Shown here in pieces: positions 24,370-37,370 of a stretch of 64,000 nucleotides of DNA. Position 1 is the stretch's first letter. Each line of letters starts with the position of its first letter. The notes under the pieces were generated by a model. It had not been told where the DNA came from and searched no databases. It saw only the letters and a program-made list of their open reading frames with translations. A program made the position numbers and the translations under genes. Where the stretch lies: positions 8,618,001-8,682,000 of the forward strand of contig NC_135782.1 in the NCBI RefSeq assembly GCF_028453695.1, read 5' to 3'. The stretch comes from Augochlora pura. Taxonomy: Eukaryota > Arthropoda > Insecta > Hymenoptera > Halictidae.

Positions 24370-24990
24370 CCCTGTTTCTTAATCGATGATTCGAGGTACA
24401 GCGTCGCAGGACGAAAAAAAAAAATGAAAAAACCCTGCGATTTGTAAGTGATAAAGGGACCGATTAGCTTGCCAACGCGCGCGCGGTTTATTCCTTTCGG
24501 TACGGAAGTTTCTGTTTCCGTCGTGCCGCTTGCTTCTTCGCGTTTTGTCTTTTTTTTTTTTGTTAATTGATCAGTCGAGATAGAGCAACAACCGACAAAG
24601 TAGAAATGCTTAGCTTGCGAACTCGCGCGACGTTTAAACCTTTCGAAGCGAAGTGTTCCGTCCGCATGAAATCGCTTGCTCATTCGCGTTTTTGTTAATC
24701 GATCGTTCGCGGAACAGCGACATCGCGAAAAATAGAAACATTCCGCGCTGTCCAACGAGGTGTCGAACGATTCATTAGCTCGTAAACTCGCGCGCGATCT
24801 AAACCTTTCGCGGAGCGAGGTTTTTCCGTTTGCATAGGTGTCTCTTTTTTGCTGATCGACCAGCGAGGGTACAGCGGCGATAGAAATAATACAAATGATC
24901 CGCGATCTCGAGGCGATGAAGGATAGATTAGGCCGCGCAGTTTACGGGGATACATTTTGTTTAAACGCGGCTCGCGTCTGTTTCGCGGGT
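24370..24990. repeat. Degenerate tandem repeat in proximal intron, about 130-185 bp units
   Basis: Four copies begin near AATCGATGATTCGAGGTACAG (24381), AATTGATCAGTCGAGATAGAG (24565), AATCGATCGTTCGCGGAACAG (24697) and GATCGACCAGCGAGGGTACAG (24854). Each is followed by AGAAA..., a TTAGCTTGCGAACTCGCGCG-like block, TTTAAACCTTTCG, and a GTTCCGT...CGTTTTTG run. Unit length varies by indels. The same CGCG-rich words recur just upstream (24100-24280), so the array may start there. Confidence 0.7.
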
Positions 24991-25390
24991 TCGGTCGAGG
25001 CTCGCGCGATCCGAACAAAGAATGAACGGGGACTCCGTCCGAACCAATTGTCATTCAACTCCGTCGTTATAAATTCATAAACGTTCTGTATGCGTTGCGT
25101 GTGGATGTGCCACACGGTTTTCCTCGATGCTTCAATGGTTCTCTTGACCATTATCGCCAGGGTTGCTCGTAAAGGCGAGGTATTCTTGAATTCAAATTTC
25201 TAGACCTATACGCAAGTGTGTCTAGAACATTTGTTTCTCGAATCAACACTCGACCAGCTGTTCTCTGTATATTCTTTTACTGTCGGATGTTACTGTGTTC
25301 TTGCTCTTGGCAGCATTTGTTTAAATTAAGAGGGGGGAAAAATAAGACGCGAACGTTTTTAGTTTATTCGTATTTCGTTCGTGTTTAATT

Positions 25391-25584
25391 AATAAACTGC
25401 GGATTTTATACCTCTTTCTGGGAAAAATTAATTCGTCAAACAAGTGGATACGTTTCAAGAATTTAGAAACAATCCGTTGCATTATTCTTTGAGTCAATAA
25501 GATAATTAAAGTATGAAAGAAAGGTCAGCTCTCGTAATCGATGCAGCCAATGTTTATTTTCCATAGAAATCCGCAGTCCATTAA
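25391..25584. mobile_element. ACTGCGG-ended MITE, both ends present
   Basis: The left end TTAATAAACTGCGGATTTTA (25387-25406) is mirrored by GAAATCCGCAGTCCATTAA (25566-25584), giving an inverted repeat of about 18 bp with core ACTGCGGATTT. A TA dinucleotide adjoins each end, which suggests a mariner-like nonautonomous element. The interior has no ORF. The assembly gap begins 25 bp after it. Confidence 0.6.
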
Positions 25585-25608
25585 TTAACAACTCCACGAT
25601 AGCCAAAA

Positions 25609-25708
25609 NNNNNNNNNNNNNNNNNNNNNNNNNNNNNNNNNNNNNNNNNNNNNNNNNNNNNNNNNNNNNNNNNNNNNNNNNNNNNNNNNNNNNNNNNNNN
25701 NNNNNNNN
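25609..25708. other. Assembly gap (100 N)
   Basis: Exactly 100 N, the conventional placeholder for a gap of unknown size. Distances across it are not reliable. Confidence 0.99.
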
Positions 25709-25929
25709 TCGCACATGCGGGTTTTCTATCTTTTAACTCGTTGCACACTACATTTGCTTATTACGTTACCTAATTGTTCTCCGCGTAATTCACGGATACG
25801 GAGATGGTTGTTATGCACAGGCTGATACGCATTTTTATTGAAAAAGAAACAGCGCAACAAATTTCAGAGTTTCATTCACCTAATGGATACAAATATTCAA
25901 TTCTTTCCATCGATTTAATACTTTCATTT

Positions 25930-26320
25930 GGAGCTTTTATTTATAATCTTTTCTGCAACTCTTTTTGCAACGCTTTTCGTTAATCAAACTTTTTAGTAAA
26001 CTTTTGTTGTGAAACTTTTCTTCCATATTTTTCTTTGAAACGTTGTTTTTGAAGCATCTCGTACATTTTCCTTATAACTATTGTTTTAGAACTTTTTTTG
26101 TTAAACAGTTTTTGTGCATAACTTTCTGTGTAATATGTCACGTGATACATTACCGGTGAAAAATGTTCTTTCCTTTGGAACTTTCCTGTAAAGCTTATTC
26201 TTCAAAACCATTTTCCCCGAAACTTTCTCTTCAAAACATTTCGATGAAAAACTGTTTCGCCAAAACTTTCTCCATTTTTATTTAAAGAAGTGCAGCATTC
26301 GTTGAAACTTTCGTCTGGAG
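25930..26320. repeat. Degenerate short repeats of AAACTTTTC type
   Basis: Variants such as GCAACTCTTTTTGCAACG, GAAACTTTTCTTCC and AAACTTTCTCTTCAAAAC recur every 15-25 bp. They form a decayed short-unit satellite with no clear fixed period. Confidence 0.5.
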
Positions 26321-27339
26321 AATTTCGATCGGTCGCACAATCGACGTAACAGCTACGTCGGAGAATCGTGTGTAATTACGATGGCCAGGCGATAGGTCTG
26401 TAAAACGAGAGACCGGCCGGGACGAACGAGCCCCGTAAATCGAAATCGCGGGCAGACGAGGGCAACCGGAACGAAATGCGTAATGCCACTACGGTAGCCC
26501 CCGTAGCGCGAAGAGGGTAACATATATTACAAAAACCTAATTAATTCGCTGAACCGTCAGCGTTTTCCGTGAAACGCAATTTTCTGGATTCCTCGGCCTC
26601 TCCGCTCCACTATTCCCGTCCCGCGAAATATGTAGTTCCAACCTTTGCGCTACGTCTGCCGATCTTATCGCCGGTGTATCCCCGGCAATTTTTCCGAGCC
26701 TCCTAATGCAGCTATCTCGGCGTGCCAAGCATTCTGGTTGCTTGCGTAATGATACCTAACCCCTCCTGCAATTATTTGCATGCGGGAAATGCTCGTCTCT
26801 GTCGCGACGGACGCGCTCCACCTCTGCCGCCCTTCCCCGCCCTTCCCCGGCCAGCAGCCGTCGACCTATGCAACATTGATTATCCGCGGAATAACTCGCA
26901 ACTTACCGGCAATGATCTTCGACGGACATGCGCGGCAGTCTTGATAACTAATTGACTCGTGATTTTCTGAAATCTTATCTGTGTCTCTAATTAAACCGAG
27001 TCATTGTATCGATGTTTCCACAAGATTGCGAATCGGGAACGTCGTTTCGAATTAGAGTAGAATCTTCGCTACATTTGCTCTGACTTAGGCACGCCAACGT
27101 CTTGACGTTACACTGATTTACGACCGTACAGATGCTTACACGGTGAAATAACTCCTCGCGGTTACGTCACTGACGTAGGTGCAACGAATCCTTTTTTACG
27201 AACGTGTCCGCGAAGAACAATGGAATTTTTCTTCGGTTTACATGATTCGTTAAGTATAATTACATTTTATTTTTTTACAATTGGTCTATTATCCGAACTG
27301 AAGCGAAAAACTTTGGCCTTGGGATAATGAAACGGTTAT
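26321..27339. other. Balanced-composition noncoding block
   Basis: GC-richer to about 27200 (GACCGGCCGGGACG, GTAGCCCCCGTAGCGCG). Small overlapping ORFs have no recognisable content. It may include conserved noncoding elements. Confidence 0.35.
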
Positions 27340-27343
27340 TTAA

Positions 27344-27640
27344 CATGTGTTCGACCGGTAATTTGTTGCACCGCCATTCAATGCCGGCTTTTTCGTTTGT
27401 AAAAATGATACGGTCTATATAAAAACAACGTAACTTGTTAATAAATCATGTATGTTTGAGTGATGGTCGTAATACCATCTTTGGTTCAAATTATCTCTTG
27501 TGACTTATTCATTATTATTCATAATTGTAAGAAAAATCATGAAAAGGGAAACGGTCTCGATAAACTTGCTACTATGCAATCGAACTTGAATTTCTTCATG
27601 AACAATGTGCAAAGTAAAAACAATTGATTTTGATTTCTCA
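27344..27640. mobile_element. TTAA-MITE family B fragment
   Basis: TTAA (27340-27343) is followed by CATGTGTTCGACCGGTAATT, matching the left end of the copy at 15766. The match continues through GGTCTATATAAAAACAACG and the AATTATCTCT block. The right terminus is not recognisable, so the end coordinate is approximate. Confidence 0.65.
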
Positions 27641-30360
27641 TTTAATACTTTATTATCACGTTTAAATTTCTTAATTATTATATTTCATAATAACACTATA
27701 TTTCATGACATTAATGCAGAGAATGTTCTATTTACTATATGTCGCTCGATATACTTATTAATGTCAGTATCGATATTAATTACAATATCAGTATAAATAT
27801 TATTGCTATTAATAAATACGAAATAATAACAGAGAGATATATACTTATATATACTTATAATGTATAATAAGTTTTAACATAAATTGACGCTCGAACAGCG
27901 GTGGTATGGATTCATTTGTAACCACAGTTTTAATATTATTATTTCACTGTCTAGATTCAAACAATTAGTTAATATTTATTCCAAATTTTGTTAGGCTCTA
28001 TAGAAAAACAAACGTGCAGAGACACATTTAACAAATACGACAAATGAACATTAACAGTCGAACGACGAACTATATTAATAAAAATATAACTCAGTACATT
28101 TAGGATTATTTCTAATATTATTCGGCAATTATGTTCATCATATTTTTGAGCTAATCCCCATAGTAATCATCGTGGAAAGATTGCCTCAAAATATATTAGA
28201 AAAGATCCTTATAATGCTGTCATTAATCAAAATATTTTTATATATTATTATCAGATTATATTATCAAAAATATTTTTGTCAATTCGTTCAAGTGTTGATT
28301 AAGCTGTATAATGTAGGACTTATAGCTGTATAATGTAAGACAATACTCTTACGTGTTTCCAAAAATTGAATCGCGCTCAATTTCAACCTTGAGGAAAACG
28401 TTTCTGCATCGAGCGCTGCCAATGTAGGCTAAGAAAGATCAACCGAGTGTTTCTTATCTTCGAAAAAGTTTATGATATGAAACCCGTGCACAACCATTTG
28501 TCTACTATCCATTCATGATTTCGCGGTTTTGCAAATCTTCCAAGCGGAAGATGGTCTACCACGTGTGCCAATGAACTACGAGAGGTCAACGGTTAACCCC
28601 ATTCGCTATTATTTCTTTCACAGCTACGTTGATTAGCACTTCTTCGCTCTTAACACCTTCAGGTCTCGAAATTCATTTTTATTGTAATACATTGAACATC
28701 GTACACACGTTACTAGAAGATGAGCGAAACTAATCATTTTATGACAGTCAATTAAATGCAATTGTTTTTCGTAATTAATCGATAGGTTAAGTCTTTTTTA
28801 TTAAAGCATTTTTTGTTAACAATTGTGAAAGATATCAACAGACGGTTCATACTATAATTTCGGTTTCACTAATTAAATGACTTTGATATTGTGAGTGCCT
28901 TTTCAGTCAATATTCAACACTAAATAATTAATAATTTCTTTTTATTACAATTTTAAATAGTTAGTAATTCGTATAATAGATCGAGACGCGTTTTTAATCC
29001 TTTGCATTTGTTCATTTATTTCAATTTTTAGGTTTTGAAAATAGAAGAAACTGTTTCAATTTGTGAGAAATTAATTACATTTATCTGTAGCATTTATGCG
29101 GAAATATTCATTATGAGTTTCGCTTGTTATAGTGGTTAAATACAGAACATATTAGAATTCTAATCAATTCAGATATTTTAAAACAGTGCGTTCACTTGTC
29201 AAGAATCAGGGCCATAATTGTTATAACCATTTAAACTACTCATTCTCGTTGAAATTATTCTTGATTTATAAATTCTTCTAACCATGAAATTTTGCTTAAA
29301 ATATTTTGTTCGCCAACAGCCATTATAAATAACGGAAATCGTTTTTGGTTACACATAATTATCACTGAATATAAATAATCATTATAGACGGATCAGAATT
29401 TTATTTTTGCTTACTCTATCTATTACAAATGATGTTATAACCGTTACCAGCAACAGAAAACAATTTTCGTTATAGTTATTAATAACCAAAATTTGACTTT
29501 CGTAATTTACAACGGTTCATCGATAACCAGAACATACAAAAGTTAATTCATTGAAATTGTTGCATTCTTGAAAATTTCCACGAAATTTCAACGATTTATT
29601 CGTATCGAACTCTCGAGATAACTGTTATTTTTGGTCCCCGCAAGAATAGATCCGACAAGTAGAAGGTAGTCGCAGATCGTTTAACCCTGTCACGCTAGCC
29701 GGGCACTAACTTAATTCCAAGGGTCACTTGAGCGTCCAACATCGGCAGGAATCCGCCGCGATCTAAAGGAGGGAGGGAGGGAAATAAAAGCACGTCTCAA
29801 CGAATTTAATAGCTTCGCGGGAACGCGCAACACTGTTACATACACCTCTCCCTCTCTCTCTCTTTCTCTATCTCTTCCTCTCTCTGCCCACTTATCATCG
29901 ACCTCCTCGTGCACTATGCCGCCATAATTCAGTATTCCGCGGGGATTAGACGCGCGCGCGGTTTTTCGTGCTTCACCGTCTCGTCCGCGGGTTACTGCTC
30001 GACTAACCGAGTTAAACTGCCGACCTGTTTTGCATGGGGCGCCATCAATTATAGTTTCTAAGTCGCGCGAATAATGTCTCAATATATTACGCCGCGCGGC
30101 GTGTCATAATTCATATTTAATATAGCCCTCGGACCATTTATTAAATCCCGGCAGCTTCGGTTTTTCAAACATTTTGCTCTGATTTTACCGTACGCGGAAT
30201 TACAATCTGCACGGCGCGGCTCGTAATTTATGCTACGCGAGGATGGAAACGGGTGGTCGGAGCATTAGATCGTGTCGCGTTTCATAGTAATTTGGTGTAC
30301 CGTGAATACTAAACTCGGGAATGATTCTTTATGTATACTGGTTTCTCTCGTCTCGTAAAA
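27641..30360. other. AT-rich noncoding stretch
   Basis: Long AT-rich DNA with a GC-richer block at about 29690-30290 that includes a (TC)n-rich part (29845-29890). A minus-strand 123-codon ORF (29711-30082) has no recognisable domain. Nothing else is supported. Confidence 0.4.
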
Positions 30361-30605
30361 ATTACTTTATCTTATTTTATTTTATCTATTTTCTATTTTA
30401 CCTTATTTCATTTCATCCTATTTTATTTTATCTTATTTGATCTTATTTTATTTTATCTTATTTGATCTTATTTTATTTTATCTTATTTGATCTTATTTTA
30501 TTTTATTTTATTTGATCTTATTTTATTTTATTTTATTTTATTTTATTTTATCTTATTTTATTTCATTTTATATTATATTATTTTATTTCATTTTATTTTA
30601 TATTA
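30361..30605. repeat. (TTTTA)n satellite with 25-bp higher-order unit
   Basis: About 245 bp built from TTTTA/CTTAT/TTGAT pentamers. In the middle, CTTATTTGATCTTATTTTAT recurs every 25-30 bp, showing a higher-order unit made of five to six pentamers. Confidence 0.9.
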
Positions 30606-32560
30606 TTTTACTATTTAACATGCTAAATCTTTTACTCTTTGTGTTCATTTTTCAATAAATGAATTCTGTGTATCTTATTCGATGAATGTGAAGTTAATTG
30701 TATTAATAAGTTAATAAGTTTCGTTAAGCGAAGTAAAAGGATACGTCACATTTTCTTATTCTTTCGTTTTGTTAATTTCTGAACAAAAAGTTTCTATAAA
30801 ATGAAATTTATATTATCAGAAATAAATGAAATAAAAGAATAGAAGAATTGGTCACAAATCTAGTCAATCGTTTGCCATTAAAAAATTATCGTCATTTCAA
30901 TAATCCCAATATGATAAATTCTGTATTAAAAGAATAATATCAATTCCAATATAAACGAAGTTATCATTTTCTAAATATATTATTTAGAATCAATCTGAAA
31001 TATTTACTGTTTTTATTGTACTAAGTGATTCCAATAGAGGCTCTCGCGCAACGTCAACGAAAGTATACGATTCTTCAAAAAATTACTATAAAAGTACAAA
31101 ATTATTTGTACTGCCAATCTCCAGATCGTTCATTATATCACGGAAGATCCTGCGCTCCCCCTTCTGCGATACAATCAACGATAATTAAAAAATCGATCGA
31201 CTTATCAGTCTTTTACGAAGCTAGTTCACTTCGTTACAAATTACCCCCCCTTGGTGAACCCTGATTTTATCTTTCTTCCGAAACAACGTTCGTAATTCAA
31301 GCTACAATTAGTCCAACGTAAATTCGCAACAGTTAGGCGCCTTGCTCTTATTTCTCCCTTAAATAAATAGCCAATAAAAATGAAATGAAATTGCGTTGCC
31401 CGTGCGAAAATTGAAGAGCACAATGGATTGGTTTTGCTCTAACCTTAAATTTGGGGAGGGTATTTCTCGTTGGACGCGAGTATGATAAAATCGTATGAAT
31501 ATGAAAGGGAAACCGTCCCTTGGGCCCGAGCGCGCGGCGGTGTTCTTTTGTTCGGTTTAAATAGAGTGGTTCGATAATTAGGTGAATCAACCGGGCGCGG
31601 TATGGTTGTTCTGGAAAGGATCTTCAAACGGTTGGAAAAGAGAAATACGTGACCGGGTACGTTCGGCCATTAATTAGAACGTGCCGCTGTATTTTCGTGC
31701 GTTTCGGCGGTCGGATCGTTGAAACCGGAGCGCGGGGTGTGCGCTATACGAAAAGCAGACACAACAAACGAACGTCAATCGTTCGAGTAACATGGGAAAT
31801 TGAAGCGGACGGTGCGCCGAAGACGGCAACTTGTAATTAAAGTCGTTTTTTCGGTAGAAAGTATCGATTACCTGCTTCAACTGATTGCGGGAGGAACGTA
31901 AATCGCGTTTCAGTTCTGCAGTGCCATAGTCGCGAGTATAATGGAAACCGGTGAACGAATAACTCCGAGAAATGTAATTAACTCGGCAGCGTGATAACGA
32001 GAATTAATGAATATTCCCTCAATCGCGATTAAGCCGCCACAGTTTATGCTAATTTAGTCTCTCGCGAGGGAAAACGTTGCGAAATTGGATCACGCGCGCG
32101 GATACTTTTGCGAATGTTTCACTTTGTCGCCGCGAGCAATTATACTTTCTTTCAACGTGCACTAATTTCAATAACATGAAACGTTTCTCATGCTCGTACG
32201 AGTATTTTTCTTTTCACAAGAGTTGCTGCATTCTTTCGAATGGCATTTATTTCTGATACAGTCTGCAGCATTTGCGGAGTGTACGTCTTAATGAGTCATT
32301 GGTATACTGCAGCTCTTTGTGCAAAATAAGAATTATCTGCGTCAATTTGAAGGTGTACGAACTAAATACAATTTTATTTCTCTTTTCAGCAATTATAGGG
32401 TACTATATAAATAAATAATTATTATTTCATATATTCTCATATATTACGTAGTATGACCAATACCTTTTGCTCATAAATGCATCGAATTCGTACTCTGCTC
32501 ATTAGCGATGACAGTCTTTTGGATACAGACACACGAGTTTATTAATTCTTATGCAGCAGA
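30606..32560. other. Noncoding stretch
   Basis: AT-rich to 31300 and balanced from 31300 to 32160. Overlapping small ORFs only. No RNA gene or paired element ends recognised. Confidence 0.4.
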
Positions 32561-32562
32561 TA

Positions 32563-32750
32563 ATTATTAGACTGCGGATTTTATACATTTACGGGAAAAC
32601 TGTAGTAATTAATTGCGGAATTGTGAAGACATCAAAAGAAATTATGGAAACTGTTATATTTGCAATTGATTCACATTTGACTTCTGTTTGATGCAACTGT
32701 TGCAGACAATTTTTATTTTGCACAAAGTTTTATAATATAATTATTATACG
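32563..32750. mobile_element. ACTGCGG-ended repeat copy
   Basis: It starts ATTATTAGACTGCGGATTTT and carries the internal right-side signature GCAGACAATTTTTATTTTGC. The right terminal repeat is eroded (TTTTATAATATAATTATTA). Related to 25391-25584; right boundary approximate. Confidence 0.5.
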
Positions 32751-34948
32751 TGGCATTATAATTAATCTCTCTCTTCTTATTTATACAAAAATAATTTGTA
32801 TAAATTTTCTAACAATGTACAAACTTTAGGAATACTTAAGATCGATGGTCATGAAACGACGATTTAAAAGAGAACAAACATCGTCGCCTAATTTCGTCTT
32901 GTCGCAATTAACTTAAACTATTTCTATTTTCTATAAAAGTCCGTAGTCGAATAACAACAGTAATACGATCAATTCTATACCTATCTTCTGTTTAATGAAT
33001 ATGTATTAACTTCTTGCAGAATGATTCTTCCTTATAATTTATATTTAATGTATACCACCCCCTGTTTCATTGTTTAAATCTTAATCAGAGAAGGGTAGAA
33101 TTTTATTTCGATTTAATAGACGCGAATAACATCCATATTTCGCTAATTTCGACCAAAATTTTACGACATATCATTATTGATACTTTTTGCAAGTGTAGCG
33201 AACAACGATATATATCATTATTCGTCACTAAAAGGTATAAAATGGAAATACCACGATTCGAAGGAACAATTCCGAATCGACAATTAAGCCAGCCTCGAGG
33301 GCCAAGGGGCTAACCGAAAGAACGACGTGCCGCGTCAGTCATCGACACGTTTCGCAGCTCAAAAATCGGACCCACCCGCGTCGAACTCGGCGAGAGAGAC
33401 CCTCCGCTCCTCGATTCCAAGTTCGCGGTCCGTGCACGCGCATAAAGTTCCGGCAGTCGAGTCACGGCCGCTAAAACGAGCCTCTAAGGACATCGCATAA
33501 AGGTATTCGAAGGGACTTTTAACGAGGCCGGTCGCGTAGCTGTCGAGTGTCACGGGTGGCCTAAACGCGATCGGGGTACGGCCGTAGCCGTGGCAAAAGG
33601 TGCAACGGGACGGTTAATTAGGAATGGTTGTGGGCCGGCGCGGCACGGTGCGGCGCGGCACGGCGTGCCGGGACGCAGCCCCAGCAGTCGCGATCAGTAT
33701 TCCGCACGCTTCACGCGGGGACCACTTAATGTCGGTGCATGCGACTCTAAATCTCCGGTCTGCGGCGAGTACGCATGGGGTCAATTGGTGGGTCCTTAAA
33801 TCGTGAAATCTCGGTACGATGACAAATCGCTGTTATATACGCTCCTGTTCCCCTCGGGTCTCTCTGCACGGGCCGGCGCGCGGCGCGGCGCGGATCTCGA
33901 GAAAGCCGGGTGCACACGCGGTGCGTGCATCCTCCGGCTGCGTGCTGCTCGCAAACGTAAATCAAAAGACGCGGTTTCATCGACGCGAGTTCCTTTCTTT
34001 TTCCCTCCCTCCCCCCTTTAACGCTTGCTCTTATTTTCGCCGCCACGATCCCCCTCTCGTTTTGCTCCGCGCCCTCTGCACCGTTCGGTTTTGCTCCGTT
34101 TTGCTAGCGCGGTTTACGCTACGCTTCAAACGAAGAGCCACCGCATACCGAAGCTCGCGCGAGTTAATCGCAATCGTCGTGAGATAGTACGGGATTTATA
34201 GACGTATAGATTCAGTTTTGCTTTAATTACACGCAATTCCCGATAGATATCGTCTAACCGTGATAGAACATACCTGAGATTGTAGCAGCTGTCCGTCGTC
34301 CTTTTATTTCACAAGAAGTAATGTTGTGGGGGTCTGTTCGTACGCGATGTTCAACCGTGTAGCTATCGCAATCTTTTTTAGAAGGTGTGTACTGTAAATA
34401 CTTGATTTTATTTATACTTTGTTCAAGTACGATATTCTTGTCAAATATATGTATAATATAAAAGCGCGTTCGTAGTCGTGCTATTGTTACACTTTTATGT
34501 GACAAAGGGTCCACTCCGTTTACACAACAAATGAGTTCAATTCAATTTGATTCAATAATCTTATTAAGAAATGTTAATATCCTGTATCTTGCAATCAATG
34601 CAGGCAAATTGTATTAAATCGGATTTTTAGAAACGTTAATATCTGTTGCAAATAATTGCATTTTCTTTCATCTCATGAAATCTTTCTTTCATCTCGTGTG
34701 CATCGTATTGTTGACACCTAGATTAATCTTTTCGTATGCTTTCCAAGCAGATTCTACCAGTAAATGAATAAATAAATAAATTGTTCATCACTGAATTGTA
34801 AAAACAATTTATAGTGAATTTTTTTGAATTTTCATCGCATGGATGCCGGATATATCCGACACTCGTACCAAAAGAGTTAATAACTAATTCTTTTATTTGA
34901 AGAAATGTTCCCCCGAGCTTATATCAAATGACCGAGGTTAATAAGAGT
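32751..34948. other. Noncoding stretch including a CpG-rich block
   Basis: AT-rich until 33240. From 33240 to 34180 it is GC- and CpG-rich, with short GGCGCGGCACGG direct repeats at about 33636-33665. Small ORFs overlap on both strands without domain content. AT-rich again to 34948. Confidence 0.4.
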
Positions 34949-34952
34949 TTAA

Positions 34953-35191
34953 CCCTTTGCAGTCGGAGCAATTTTAAGTAGAAATCCAAGATATTTGTTC
35001 AGACTCGTAGTGTTGCCATTTTATGTAACTTGGAGCATTTTATATATTATGGAGTTGCATCTCGTGACTCGTGCAACAGTTAACCGTTCTCAACAATTTT
35101 CTAAATATAAATAAGTATGATAAAAATGATTTTGAAACGTGGCACGATCATTTTTAGCGGCGCTTTAGAGTCACCACTCGACCGCAAAGGG
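34953..35191. mobile_element. TTAA-MITE family A, 239 bp, intact ends
   Basis: TTAA at 34949-34952 and 35192-35195 flank CCCTTTGCAGTCGGAG on the left and CGACCGCAAAGGG on the right. The right half (TTTTGAAACGTGG...TCACCACTCGACCGC) aligns with the copies at 15522 and, inverted, at 18055. Noncoding and nonautonomous. Confidence 0.82.
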
Positions 35192-35262
35192 TTAACAACT
35201 AATAATACAATTGAGTGAAGCACGAAAGCCACTATAATGGCGCGACGCGCCTAAGAAGTTAA

Positions 35263-35823
35263 CACATTGCTTGCAGCGCATTTTTACGGTCTCGAAAAGT
35301 TGACATTCATTTTTTTCTGCTAACCATTTGTTAAGGGGATACGCAAGACTTCGTTACCCTGGCAACATAACAAGAAAGTCTATATTTAGTTCCTTAACAC
35401 GTTGAATGCCACGGGGGTCACCGGTGACCGGCACTGAACTTGGCAGTGACGCCATGGGGGCCACCGGTGACCGACGCGCTCAGATTGATGAAAATATATA
35501 TAATTTAAACAAATGACAATACTTATAATTTTTTTTATTATTATCATCGTTGATGTAGTGGTGCGAGGAAATGAATGCCTTATAAAACATCTGAAAATAG
35601 TTTTGTTTATACATGAAATATAGTTTTATTATGTGACATTATATGTATCGCGTAATAGAAAATTCATCGTGGCGCCACGGACAATTCCTGTAAAATGGGC
35701 GTGGCATTCAACGTGTTAAATCGTCGATTGCGTCGAAAAAACCTGAAAACGAGATATCCCGTTTCCCGGCCACAACGTTCGAATTGCTAAAGACGAGAAA
35801 TCTCGTCTCCCGTACGCAATGTG
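35263..35823. mobile_element. TTAA-MITE (outer), interrupted by a second MITE
   Basis: TTAA 35259-35262 plus CACATTGC on the left is mirrored by GCAATGTG plus TTAA (35824-35827) on the right. The 561-bp span is split by a complete different element at 35398-35715; without it the outer element is about 240 bp. The inverted repeat is short (8 bp plus TTAA), so this call is weaker than the inner one. Confidence 0.6.
35398..35715. mobile_element. TTAA-MITE (inner), 318 bp, perfect 16-bp ends
   Basis: TTAA at 35394-35397 and 35716-35719 flank perfect inverted repeats CACGTTGAATGCCACG and CGTGGCATTCAACGTG. Inside the left end the palindrome GGTCACCGGTGACC (35416-35429) is followed 43 bp later by the near copy GGCCACCGGTGACC (35459-35472). 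No ORF. The perfect ends suggest a fairly recent insertion. Confidence 0.88.
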
Positions 35824-35827
35824 TTAA

Positions 35828-37130
35828 GTTATCCTCTATAAATTTCGTTCAACTTTTTATAGAGTTCGTTCGACCGAATTCATATAATCGCAATAGCTCC
35901 CTCGCGGCACTGTTCCACCCGAGAAAAAACGGGTCAGCCCCCCGTTCCAATGGATTGCTCCTATCTATCCTGCGCCGATTACGATCGGTCTCGACGGCGA
36001 CGTTCGGCATCGCGGAAACGGTCGCGGCACATCGACAGGAACAGCTTTCATCCCCGGCAAACGGCACGGGAGAAAGCTTGCCAATCCACCGAGCTATCAG
36101 CGGAGAAGATTGAAATTCCCCCGTCCCGATTTCCCGCGTGGATATCGCGCGGCTCTATCGGTGTTCCTATCGGCGTCAATAAAAGGATAAACCGTTCGTG
36201 CCGTGACAATGAACACATCCACCATCCGGGCGCGTCTCGATCCTCTCGCGTGTATCCACGGAGACAGGTGAAAGGAACACGCTCGACGAAAATTACTCTC
36301 GGAGATAACGATACTATCTGCCGCCGCCATGAATTATGAGCGCCGAGCGCCGTGCGCCGCGCGCGGCACCGTGTTCGGTGTTTATCGAAGTACCGTTTGA
36401 CAACGTGAAAATTACTACTTATCGCGGCGAGCCGTCGATCCCGCGAGGCCCGTGCCGATTTTACGCGCCGCGCCGCGACGAGGAAGCCGCCGCGAATAAT
36501 ATCGACGCGGGGATAACGCCCGTCGAGCGAACGATAGCGATCGTCGATCGGAAACACGCGCCCAGATCTTTAGCGATATTGGAATTCCGTAGGGGAATTC
36601 CTGTTACACGGTGGATTCGTGGCGCGACGCGTGTCCGTGGAACGCTGGGAATGCAACGACAGTGCACCCGCATTGTTCAACGCCACGAAAAATCGGATCT
36701 CGGGATTCGATTCTACCTGATCTTGCTCATTTCCTTTGAGCCGATTAGACCCCGATAGGTTTGTAAGATTTTTTTCGAAATATCGATTGGGCGGAATTAA
36801 TTGTGAAGGTCTGTGAAAACTGCCTGTGGAACGTACTGCAGTTTTGTCCGTAGGTAAATGCGATATTTTTGAATAAAAGTTATTTGACAGGTGGACGTTT
36901 GAATTCTTGCAAAGACTTTTATTTTAAATAATAATACAGGCAGGAAGAAGAAACACCCTGCGAACTTGACAATTTTTCTTTAAGATAATATATGACGTTA
37001 ATATTTATTAGATGCACGTTTTGTTTATCAGTACGTATCATCAGTATCTAAACTTTGCAGTAAAGATTGTCAAAGAGCATATATAAATGATCTGCTACAC
37101 GCTCTGCAATTTATTAGTTGCAAACAAATA
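35828..37130. other. CpG-rich noncoding block then AT-rich DNA
   Basis: 35870-36760 is GC-rich with many CGCG/GATCG words. It carries overlapping ORFs of 100-170 codons on both strands (for example 36048-36557 minus), all basic and without recognisable domains. It could be a regulatory island in the intron. The rest is AT-rich. Confidence 0.4.
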
Positions 37131-37370
37131 TTAACCAATATAGCTGCAAAAGAAGTCCCAGTTCAAAGGGTTAAGGGTATGTCTCAATCAAATCAATTTT
37201 GATTTTATCAAAGCAATTTAATTTATTTTAAGAAAGCAATTTTAATTTAGCATTCTTTATCGCATCTCTGCGTTAACAAAATTTAGCCACAGAACCTCCA
37301 ATTCTAATCCTGGTCTTTCGTACAATGCTCCAATCAGTGGTCAACCTCGTCCAACCCGCCGATCAATTAA

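Noticed and set aside
30361..30605. TTTTA repeat as a CRISPR-like array
   Set aside because: A simple pentamer satellite without unique spacers, in a eukaryotic context.
36048..36557. 169-codon minus-strand ORF in a CpG-rich block
   Set aside because: Arg-rich and unrecognisable, with similar-length ORFs on the other strand, as expected by chance in GC-rich DNA.
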